Positions 56,095-64,000 of a stretch of DNA of 64,000 bases are shown here, one piece after another (position 1 is the first letter of the stretch; each line of letters opens with the position of its first letter). Below the pieces are notes generated by a model. It saw only the letters and a program-made list of their open reading frames with translations. It was not told where the DNA came from and searched no databases. Source of the DNA: Azolla caroliniana. Taxonomy: Eukaryota > Polypodiophyta. The translations under genes and the position numbers were made by a program. The DNA is taken from assembly GCA_043228905.1 (NCBI GenBank), contig JBHGNT010000016.1, positions 11,408,001 to 11,472,000 on the forward strand, read 5' to 3'.

Positions 56095-56734
56095 CTACTC
56101 GAACTCGGCGAAAACTCGTACACAGCATGGTTATGTTGGAGCAGGAACAACGACAGCGTAAAGCGTTTGTGGATCAACATCGGAACGCACGGGAAGAGGA
56201 GTTCGCGGTCGGTCGAGCGGTACTGGTTTTCCAAACCTGCATGGGCCATATGCCAAGGAAGTTATGATTCCCTTGGAAAAGCCCGTACTGGATAATTGTT
56301 CCAACTAGGCACGTTGGCCGGGGAAGTCTTACGACAAAAGGTGAATGGGTTCCGCCTTAAACCTTACCTGGGCCCTACGCCACCTAACCCATTCACCGCC
56401 GGACAGGACAAAGCCGAAGAACCCGCGGCGTAAGTGGATGGCCCCACTTGTATCATAATGTAAAAATAGGTTGTATGTAACCGTTACGAAAAAAGAGAAA
56501 GAAAAAAGAGAAGATAACGACGATATTAAAAAAGGACTGAATGCATGCACAGACTCCTTGATCAAGAACACACGGCACCACGATGGTTGACTGCCCAATG
56601 AACCCTAGGCCACAAAAAGAAGGAAATAGAAGATCTTCTACACAACACAGCAACCCACCTCCTAACTCTAAGGGCTCCCCTCCCTCGCCTTCTCCTCCAT
56701 CCTATCACTGAGCTCAAGCCCACCGCAACTACCA
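56095..56734 (+). other. Gypsy F post-integrase region
   Basis: The integrase C-terminal text continues in shifted frames (LGRAVLVFQTC-like, MGHMPRKL, and VNGFRLKPYLGPTP-like near 56340-56390). About 56460-56600 is AT-rich, with an AAAAAAGAGAAAGAAAAAAG run. Confidence 0.5.
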
Positions 56735-56762
56735 ATGTCCTCCCCACGAGCCCACTCTGGCT

Positions 56763-57308
56763 ATGCCGATCTTTATCTCTACCGCCTTATGTCGATGGCT
56801 CATGGAGAAACGCCTAGATGGGTACATCAGGGTCGTAGAGGCACCTCCACACCCGGATGCGTTGGACATCGCTAGAAAGCTCAATATCGACACGGTCACC
56901 AACTCTTCCATCCGGAAAAAGTTGAACCTGTCATCACTAGGTGAGAGGCATTTCGAAATCCCTCCTGCAGAGTCACTGCAGAGATACTTCGGCCCATATT
57001 CCTCCTCCGCCACAGCCTATAGAACGAAGCAGATCCCGGGTCCCTTTTTCCGTGAAATCGCCAAGTTCCTATTAGAGGTTGGATGCGTACACGTCAACGC
57101 ATATGGGATGCCCAAGTAGAAGGTGGGTATCATTATTGATACCTTTGAAGGGCGTGCGGTCGACTGGGGAGTCATCACGGGGCCGGCGTTAAGGGAAGGC
57201 ATGCATGCGTTGTCGCGAAGATTCGCGCGTGCGTGTGCTACTCGAGCGACCACCGGGGTCTTGGACTGGGGAGGATGTTTGCAGAATTATCGAAGAGATG
57301 ACGATCAA
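56763..57308 (+). CDS. Gypsy F extra ORF 1, unknown
   Basis: An open 118-codon frame (56763-57119) with one TAG, then a further 60 codons in the same frame (KVGIIIDTFEGRAVDWGVIT). The sequence is mixed and well structured (RRLDGYIRVVEAPPHPDAL-like, PAESLQRYFGPYSSSATAYR), not low-complexity. No TM segment or signal peptide is visible, and I recognise no domain. Non-chromovirus gypsy elements often carry extra 3' ORFs of unknown or env-like role. It is interrupted at 57309 by an LTR-like insertion. Confidence 0.45.
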
Positions 57309-57845
57309 TGTAAGATTAGATGAAATTGGTTTACTTGAGAAGAAGAAAGATTGTACACTTGAGAAGTAGAAAAATATGAAGAAGATAAAGACAAATATAA
57401 TTATATTGATGATAATGGTGTTGGTGATATCACATATTGAGCCCCCCTTACACAAGCTCAAGTAGAGGCTTTTATAGGTCTTTCCATGCTTGTGACATGC
57501 ACAAAACCATGGGCTAAAACCATGGTTTTGTGCACACGGTTTTGCTTATGTCATGCACAAACCATGGGTTTAGAACCATGGTTTTCTAATGGTTGTTTCA
57601 TCTATAATTCATATATGAAAAGTAAATACATAAAATCTACACTATATGATAGTTGTCCTAGTGGTAAGGAAATTATCTTGTATCTTAGAGGTGCAAGGTT
57701 CAAACCTTGCTTGTGCCCCTCTGTATGAACTCAAGTGCCACTAGGCCTTGGGTTTATTTGCTAAGTGCATGTGCAATGTTGCACATCCTTGGTTTATTCG
57801 TCTCACTCGGTTTCACACCGTAGCCGAAAATTGTCACGACAACGT
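57309..57845 (-). mobile_element. LTR-like insertion in gypsy F with antisense tRNA-like boxes
   Basis: The frame of ORF 1 is broken between GACGATCAA and GGATGCAAG, with ATCAA on both sides (57304-57308 and 57846-57850). On the minus strand it reads as an LTR: a TATAAAAGCCTCTACTTGAG promoter-like stretch, then a T-rich end finishing AATCTTACA. The other end is not a clean TG (TGTCGTGAC starts 4 bp in, at 57841). No internal region is present, so it is probably a solo LTR. Confidence 0.6.
57654..57707 (+). ncRNA. tRNA-like A and B boxes in the 57309-57845 LTR
   Basis: TGTCCTAGTGG (57654-57664) fits a Pol III A box with one mismatch, and GGTTCAAACCT (57697-57707) a B box with a perfect T-arm stem GCAAGG/CCTTGC. 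Spacing is 32 nt. It is antisense to the LTR. No complete acceptor stem is seen. Confidence 0.55.
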
Positions 57846-57869
57846 ATCAAGGATGCAAGAAGCTCAAGT

Positions 57870-60002
57870 CGATCATACAACAGTACCTGACAGTGTTATT
57901 CCACCCCCCCCCCCCCCCCCGAGGCCTGCCGACACTGCAGCCCAGCAGACCCACGCCTCCGCCTCGATCCGCGAAGCATAGGTTAGCGGAGTTAGCTGCC
58001 ACAACCCGCCCAACTAGACACACGGACAACGCCGGAAGAGCAAGCGGCGTGCTCCGCGGAAGTGGCACCAGAGCCAGACGTCGAACCACGGCAGGATAGC
58101 CCCAGACCGAAACGGCGGAGGTTGGACAGGAAAGATGGGCGGGGATTAGTTAAAGACGTCCCCACGGCGGTAGAGACAACGACCGAAGGCGATGGTATCC
58201 CGGACATGGCCCATGAGTTTAGCGCCCTCTTATATAGTTCGGAACCTCTTTTGAGCTCATGGAATTACTGGCAACACAACAGATAAAGGCCTCACAACGA
58301 ATGGTTGAGGAGCACGCGGACCGCTAGATGATCGAGCGCGCCCTAACACAAACGACGAAAAGCGACGATTGAGGACTGGCTAGCCAGGGTCGGCAGACAG
58401 AGGAACGCCGGTGTACACCGAGTGGCAAAAAGCCATTAAACACGGCCCTAGTCAAAGTCCATAGGGAACTGGCAAAGGTCAGCACGGGCGCCAAGGAGAT
58501 GGCCATTAAAAATAAAAATGTCTGGAAGAAGGTGAAACTGACCCAAGCCGAGCTGCAAAAAGCCAACGAACACATCGCGGAGTTGGAAACTAACGCGACT
58601 ATGACGTAGCAGGCAACTCCACCACCAAACCACACCATCAACGCCTTGAAGGAAGAGGTTGAGGCTCAGACCGCCATTGCTTCCAAAGCAAAAAGGGTCG
58701 TACAACTAGCGGAATCAGAAATTGACCACCTTCGCGCTGAACTTCGCCAATCCTCAGACAGGGAAAAGGATATCTGGGCCAACGACTGGAAGGCAGTAAA
58801 AACCCTTGAAAAGAAACTCGTTGCGGAGATAGCACAGCACACCCGGACAAAAGAAGAAAACGCTCAATTACGGGAGGAAGCGAAGAAATCGGAGGCGGCA
58901 ATCGCGGGACTCCAGACCTTATTGGAGAAAAAGAAGGTATGGTTCGACAAGCAGCTGGTGGGCGAACAGGAAAGAAGGCATCAGCTCGAAATCCGCCTAA
59001 ACAATGAAATGGAGAAATTAGAAGAACTCCATGCGAAGGAATCCCAGCCGTGGGCGGGCATGAAGAGCACGTACGAAGAAGCGGCTGCAGTTAGTAAGCA
59101 AGAAATTGCAAACCTCAAGAAGTCGGTGGAAGAAGCACGTAACCACTGCCAGGCCATCACAGACAATGTGTGTATCCTTCTACAAACGAATCGGGAGAGG
59201 TTCACAGTGCAATTGAAAACAGCGCTAGACAAAGGATGGATGGCGTCGACAACCCAAGCGGCGGAATTGCACGCATATCGTGCGGACTGGGAGAACCAGC
59301 GAAAAGACGGTCGAGGCTTCTATCAACTCAATGAGGAGAGCATTGCGGCAGTACGCGAGGACCTAGCGTAGGACTATCACGCGCTAGCGGACCAGCATTC
59401 CGAAGAACTCGCGCAACTATTAGACGATTTTTGTGAAAGCCAGGAGGATCTGTTTCAACAGATCACACAAGCCGGCAGCACGCGAACAAATGAGGAATCT
59501 GTCGCGACACCAATTCCGGACACTGCTGAAGAAGAGGAACCTCAGGCCAGGTCACCAGAAATTACAACTACGGTGAACAGCGCAGACAACGAGCGGGGCC
59601 CCCACATTACCAGACAGCGAAACCACTACCCAAGAGGAACCCCATCTACCGAAGCATACGCTATCGGCCGACCACACGAAGAACATTGTGGACCAAGCAG
59701 AACCGCAACCTCACTCCCCAAAGCGTACAATGACAGTTGACACCATGGAGCGAGTGACGGAGGAGACGGAGGAGACGGAGCTGCGACCGACCACGAGCCT
59801 GCTGATGGCTGAGCCCAACCGCCTAGCCCAAGAAGAGCCCATAGAACCCGGACCGCCCACACAGGACGATCGCGACACCAGGAGAAGCCCTTCCGCCCAA
59901 ACAGGGAAACCACACCACGGGGCACCTACGAGCCCTATGTCGTCCCCGGACGTGGCCACCGTAGCCGAGCCAAACATCCCGACCATTTTGGAAGAAGATT
60001 AA
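57870..60002 (+). pseudogene. Gypsy F extra ORF 2, coiled-coil
   Basis: In broken frames a proline-rich start (57893-58099) and charged stretch (58062-58286) precede a long helical region (about 58420-59371). That region has heptad-like text (EVEAQTAIASKAKRVVQLAE, TREENAQLREEAKKSEAAI-like, EIANLKKSVEEARNHCQ), so a coiled coil is expected. After a TAG (59369-59371) it continues as an acidic helix and then a low-complexity Pro/Thr/Glu-rich tail ending at 60000-60002, 47 bp before the 3' LTR. No TM segment is seen, so an env role is not supported. Confidence 0.55.
57904..57920. repeat. Poly-C run
   Basis: A run of about 17 cytosines, which may be a sequencing length artefact. It encodes prolines in one frame of the gypsy F 3' region. 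Confidence 0.8.
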
Positions 60003-60049
60003 CGGGATGGGTCCGACGTGCCATGGCACTGTCCCACAAGCGTGCCAGG

Positions 60050-60497
60050 TGTTGTCTACTAGAACAGTAACCGACGAACAAGAGCGCAAGAATAGGAAAT
60101 AGTGTAACATTGTAACACATGTAACGGTTCACGTGGGAAGCGTGAACGGGTAAAAGACCCTGCATATATAAAGGGCAGAAAACCTCTAATAGAGGTAGTG
60201 TGTAATTTTGGAATGTAAAGAAGCGTATCATAATAGAAATCTATCTTCTCTGATATCTATGTATAGCTACGGCTAATCTACTATGTGTCTGTAACACCTG
60301 AGAGTGTAGAAGTAAGCAACGGTGAGTGTATAACCATTGTTAAGGAGCTCGGTTGTAGCCGTCTCCCTTATACGCTGCTAGGTTACAGAGCACATTCCCC
60401 TATGTATTACGCACAGACGCTACCGTTCGTTGTCACACAGTCACTTGGAGGTCTAGGTCGAAGGACTGACCGTAGACCATGTTCCTAATCGGTAACA
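60050..60497 (+). repeat. 3' LTR of gypsy F
   Basis: TGTTGTCTACTAGAACAG to TAATCGGTAACA, 448 bp. The preceding polypurine tract is weak. It is more diverged from 50687-51102 at its start (CTACTAG for CGCCGGA) and has a short insertion near 60320. Confidence 0.9.
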
Positions 60498-61354
60498 GCG
60501 TTGGCCTCCATGATGAATGGTTTGCTTGTATCCACATGAGCTAGAATAGGTGTTGATGTAAAGGCTTTCTTAAGATGCCGAAAAGCCATGTCCGCTTCAT
60601 TGGACCAAAGAAATGCTTGTCCCTTTTTCGTAAGTTGTGTGAGAGGTAAAATAATCTTCGAGTAATCCTGTATAAACTTGCGGTAGAAGTTAGCAAAACC
60701 TAGAAAACATTGTACATCCCATACTGACCGTGGAATTTGCCACTCTAGCACAGTTTGGACTTTAGCTAGATCCATGGAGATGCCCTTTGAGGAGATAACG
60801 TAGCCTAGAAATTCCACTTGCTTGCAGTAAAAGCTACATTTTTCTAGCTTGGCATAAAGACCATTCTTGCGGAGTCGGTTTAGTACTAATAGTACATGAG
60901 AATCATGCTCTTCCGGGGTCTTCGAATAAATCAATAGATCATCCAGATAGATGATGAAATAGATATCCATGGCATACCTATTCCGGATGGTGACCTTATT
61001 TAAGCCGCGGTAATCAACGACGAGACGAAGTGAGCCATCTTTCTTCTTGACAAAGAAGATGGATGCTCCGGCCGGAGATTTCAAATGACGAATAAACCTG
61101 CTTGCCAAGTTCTCCTCTATGTAAGCTCGAAGGACTTCTAACTCGGTGGGTGACAAGTTGTAGATTGGTCCCCATGGTGGCTCTACTCCTGGTTGTAAAT
61201 CGTAGGGACAATCATAGGGACGATGATGAGAAAGAGTGCCGGCTTTTACCTTGTCAAATACGTCGGCATAAGGATGATATTTCGTCGGAAGTTGCACTAA
61301 GGATTCCTCCTTAATATTGTTGGAAGGATGTACTGATATGGCAAATAGGAACAT
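60498..61354 (-). pseudogene. G1 reverse transcriptase and proximal RNase H
   Basis: The minus strand encodes KYHPYADVFDK, HRPYDCPYDLQPG, LSPTELEVLRAYIEENLASR, IFFVKKKDGSLRLVVDYRGL and NKVTIRNRYAMD, then jumps straight to IYFIIYLDDLLIYSKTPEEH. The block that normally lies between (LRGA..FSKIDLRSGYHQ through FQ..MN..F) is missing, roughly 60-70 residues, yet the frame stays open. The YLDD box is present. It ends at the gypsy F target site. Confidence 0.88.
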
Positions 61355-61879
61355 TGCCTACTTGTGTCCTTCTTCGCGTAGTTGACGTAGTGAAATGGTT
61401 GAAACGCGATGAGTAGATTCTTGGGGTTGTCAATATCGGACTTCTCTTGTTCTCCAATCTATGTCTGGATTATGTAGTTCAAACCAAGGTAATCCCAGGA
61501 CAATGGGATGCTCTGGACTACTAATTATATTAAATGATACTACACACGCAAAACAACCTAAGACAACCTGCATGGGTTTTGACTCTTCTACAATATTCCT
61601 GGAAGCAATGGGACGACCATCAATGACTACTACATATGCGGGGCAAGGAAGTTTTCTTAAGGATATCTGAGAAGCTTGGGCAAAATTTCGATCCATGAAA
61701 CAGGAATTGGCTCTGGAATCTAAAAGTGCTAGGACTTGTACTGGGGGAGTACTTTTAGTACTAACCATGACTTGGGCTAGGAACACATTGCTAACTTGCT
61801 TGGAGGGAATGGAACCACTAATGGGCTGTACAGATCTAGGGTTGTCCAACCAAACGGCTCTTATTTTGGCTGGACTCAA
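61355..61879 (-). pseudogene. G1 protease
   Basis: LALLDSRANSCFMDRNFAQA replaces the usual LxDSGAxxxFI, so the Gly of the DSGA motif is Arg. It continues with HPIVLGLPWFELHNPDIDW, a typical chromovirus flap region. A stop separates it from RT. Confidence 0.82.
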
Positions 61880-63029
61880 TCGTTTTTAACTCTTCATCTA
61901 ATTGACTAAGGATTTCAAGTTTGTTTGAGATACTTGGGTTATTAGTACTATTAATACTATCAGACACTCCCAAGGGAAGAATTGACTCGGGTTTAGTACA
62001 GGTTACGATTTGATTTACTTGTCTTCTTGGCCTATGGGGACAATTGATTGCGATATGCCCTAGTCCACCGCAATAAAGACATAATCGATTTGCACGTCGT
62101 CGTTGCTTTTCTTCTTCCGATAACGGGCCATGTTGACGCATGGTATCGATCTCCATCGGTGTCGGAGTATTTGCTTGAGGTATGTCTCGTGCAAACGGTT
62201 TAGCCGCGACTGAGGCGTAAGCGGGCTCCGGCCTAGAGCATGGTATCTATAATTGACGTTCCGAACGTCGTTCGAAAAGGCGGTTGTCACATCGGACCGC
62301 TCGACTGATTGCCTCCATAAGAGACTTTGGTTCTTCGAGGAATGTTAGAAGTAGATCTTTGACATTGTTTCGCAGGCCATAGCGAAACTGCTCCATTAGT
62401 GCTTGATCATCCCAGGGGATATTTGAAGCTAGTAGACGGAAATCCGCCCCGTAGGCAGAGGAGGCTAGACGATCGCCTTGACGCAATCGTCGGATTTTGT
62501 TGATCGTTGTCCAGATGTTGTTTGTATCTCCAAAGCAAGCTTTAAACTCACTAATAAAGTCTTCAAAGTTATTCAGTAAGGGTGATTGTTTTTCCAGAAG
62601 CAGAGCAAACCATGCCAAGGCTAAGCCGCTAAGCAACGTGCCTATTAGGCCAACTCAGGATGCATCAGTGGGTTATCGAGAAGGATGCATTTGAATGACT
62701 AAGTGTACCTGATTGAGGAATCCCCTAAATTGCGATTGCGTTCCATCAAATTTCACAGGAAGTCCAATCTTGGGCTCTTTATGAAATCCGTGGGGACTTG
62801 ATCCTTGTTGTTGCAACGCTGCTTCAAGTTGTTGCACACATAACGCTAACTCCCCATGTTGTTGTTGCAACTCCCCATGTTGTTGCTACGTTTGCTGTTT
62901 TTCTAGGGCGATTTGTTGAAGATGCCCTAACAAGCGTTGGTTTTCTTGTTCCAAGGCAACAAAATTTTCTTTTAGACATTGTAGCTCAGAGAAAATGGAT
63001 TGGTATTCTTGGGCGCTAACAAAAGCCAT
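61880..63029 (-). pseudogene. G1 Gag with zinc knuckle
   Basis: Starts MAFVSAQEYQSIFSELQCLK (ATG at 63027-63029). A Q-rich stretch (QQHGELQQQ-like) is interrupted by stops. Then LPVKFDGTQSQFRGFLNQVH and LSGLALAWFALLLEKQ, FISEFKACFGD and RQGDRLASSAYGADFRLLAS make up a typical Ty3 Gag. The knuckle CLYCGGLGHIAINC (C-X2-C-X4-H-X4-C) lies near 62040-62085, with a frameshift between it and the capsid part. Confidence 0.85.
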
Positions 63030-63121
63030 TGTATAGAAAAAGGATAAGAGGATGAAGGGAACCAAAAGAAAGACTAGAGAGGAAAATTGGTTCAAACTGT
63101 CAGGCATTAACTACCATTAAT

Positions 63122-63661
63122 TGTAGGTGATTAGGACCCAAAAGGATTTGTTTTTGATGCTCAAATGCAGGTTCCCTTGGACGAAGTTCCATATAAGAGC
63201 GTTGAGAAAGCGCATCTGCTTTGCCTTACTGCTGTCAGGAACAGTACTAAGACAGAGAAGGAATTAGTACTAAAAGAAGTATTAGTACTAAGAGAGGTGA
63301 AGAACTCTCGAGAGAAGGAAAGAGTGAGTGAGAGGGAGGGAGAGAGAGATCAAGAGAGAGAGAGAGAGAGTGATGATAAGAAAAGATATATATTATGTGA
63401 AGAAAATGTACAGTAGCTAGGAGGCTTAAGACTGGCGTTGAACCGATTTGGTTCGAAATTTTGCCTTGTGCCTCCTTTTATAGTGTTCTAAGGAATACTC
63501 CTGAAGTTTCTAGAATGTTCCAGAGAAATCTGGAATATACATCAATTTTCTATGATAAAACATAAATGAAAATAATATTTTATGTATTACAATGTATAGT
63601 CTAATGGTCAAGAGCTCGACCCATGTAGTATAAGGTCATGGGTTCGAGTCTTGCCATATCA
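63122..63661 (-). repeat. Chromovirus LTR shared by G1 and G2
   Basis: Minus-strand TGATATGGCAAGAC to CACCTACA, 540 bp. A run AAAAGGGGGATAGGG (polypurine tract of G2) adjoins its start, and a TGG-initial PBS-like sequence of G1 follows a short spacer at its end. It contains a (GA)n tract at about 63300-63375. It is the 3' LTR of G2 and the 5' LTR of G1. Confidence 0.8.
63597..63651 (+). ncRNA. tRNA-like A and B boxes in the chromovirus LTR (antisense)
   Basis: TAGTCTAATGG (63597-63607) fits an A box and GGTTCGAGTCT (63641-63651) a B box, 33 nt apart. It lies within the first 65 bp of the LTR, antisense to it. Confidence 0.55.
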
Positions 63662-64000
63662 TGACCCTATCCCCCTTTTAAAACGACGAGTGTAACGAGT
63701 CGTTTTGGATTGAGGACCCAGTTTGTTTGGATATTGACGATGGAAGTCTTCAAGAAGAGCACGAGCATTGGTGACATTCTCTATCGGTTCCCAAGTACGC
63801 TCGCTGGGACTATATCCTAGCCAGTCGACTAGATAGTAGAGCTTGTGGCGAACAAGCTTGGAATCAAGGATGGCGGCAACCTCGTACTCAGGTCCATCTT
63901 CAAGCTCGATCGGGGGTGGAGGCTGTGTAATACGTCCTGGGATGGTGCTTTCTTGATAGGGTTCGAGGAGAGAACTATGAAACACCGGATGTATCCGAAG
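63662..64000 (-). pseudogene. G2 chromovirus chromodomain (partial, runs off the window)
   Basis: The minus strand encodes VFHSSLLEPYQESTIPGRI-like, IELEDGPEYEVAAILDSKLV, HKLYYLVDWLGYSPSERTWE and FHRQYPNKLGPQSKTTRYTR. This is a clear chromodomain with its WxxYxxxxxTWEP core, ending with a stop that overlaps the polypurine/LTR boundary. It is open here and may be part of a whole element beyond 64000. Confidence 0.85.

Larger units (their letters stand above)
50687..60497 (+). mobile_element. Gypsy F: full-length Ty3/gypsy element with extra 3' region, defective
   Basis: LTRs at 50687-51102 and 60050-60497, with flanks GCGTC (50682-50686) and GCGTT (60498-60502). The order gag, protease, RT, RNase H, integrase puts it in Ty3/gypsy, and no chromodomain follows integrase, so it is a non-chromovirus (OTA-like). 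About 3.9 kb lies between integrase and the 3' LTR, with two further open regions and an LTR-like insertion at 57309-57845. Several stops and frameshifts make it defective. Confidence 0.92.
48172..63661 (-). mobile_element. Gypsy G1: Ty3 chromovirus, 3'-truncated, with nested insertions
   Basis: Read on the minus strand: 5' LTR (63122-63661), gag (to about 62247), zinc knuckle, protease, RT, RNase H, integrase and chromodomain (ending at 48172). It is interrupted by gypsy F in RNase H and solo LTR E3 in integrase. The 3' LTR is missing at the 48171/48172 junction. RT carries an internal deletion, and several stops are present. Confidence 0.9.

Noticed and set aside
58420-60002. Envelope protein in gypsy F
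   Set aside because: No signal peptide, TM helix or cysteine pattern. The visible feature is a soluble coiled coil.
63597-63651. A real tRNA gene
   Set aside because: A and B boxes fit, but no complete acceptor stem or clear anticodon arm can be built.

Overview
This is nuclear DNA of a land plant. It holds one intron-rich host gene with plant-type GT..AG introns, set in deeply nested Ty1/copia and Ty3/gypsy LTR retrotransposons, plus a fragment of transferred plastid DNA. The plastid rps11/rps4 remnants, and an in-frame TGA where rps11 normally has an arginine codon, would fit a fern or lycophyte, whose plastids use U-to-C editing. That lineage call is only a guess. No prokaryotic features, rRNA or intact tRNA genes are seen.

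Host gene: 13160-22243 (+) encodes COQ5, the mitochondrial C-methyltransferase of ubiquinone synthesis. I assemble eight exons with consistent splice phases into a 311-codon ORF. Intron 4 is about 6.6 kb and was enlarged by a solo LTR and by copia remnants in both orientations.

Layout: 1-1588, degenerate repeats and a copia tail. 1589-7046, copia A (-), both LTRs, broken pol. 7097-7794, solo LTR of family E. 8066-11508, element C (+), a gag-only non-autonomous LTR element with a rearranged 5' end. 11509-12960, LTR-like debris. 13160-22243, COQ5. 23430-26560, copia and gag-like debris with a plastid insert at about 24180-24780. 26992-27621, five copies of a 126-bp in-frame tandem repeat. 27700-28293, LINE-type zf-RVT remnant. 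28880-30130, gypsy remnants. 30537-36508, copia B (+), perfect TSD. 37144-48171, gypsy H (+), 3'-truncated, containing copia D (37771-45643), which contains solo LTR E2 (40172-41698), which contains solo LTR C2 (40471-41170). 48172-63661, chromovirus G1 (-), containing solo LTR E3 (49187-49807) and a full gypsy F (50687-60497, +), which itself carries a further LTR-like insertion (57309-57845). 63122-64000, an LTR shared by G1 and a second chromovirus copy, G2, which runs out of the window.

The retroelement genes would act together as Gag, protease, integrase, reverse transcriptase and RNase H, but every autonomous copy here carries stops, frameshifts or deletions. The most unusual signals are: tRNA-like A/B boxes lying antisense near the 5' ends of three different LTR families; a 5' end of element C built from two opposed copies of the LTR 3' end; a small deletion derivative of copia D sharing an LTR with its parent; extra 3' coding regions in gypsy F; and the 126-bp in-frame array. 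Family names A-H are labels used only here.
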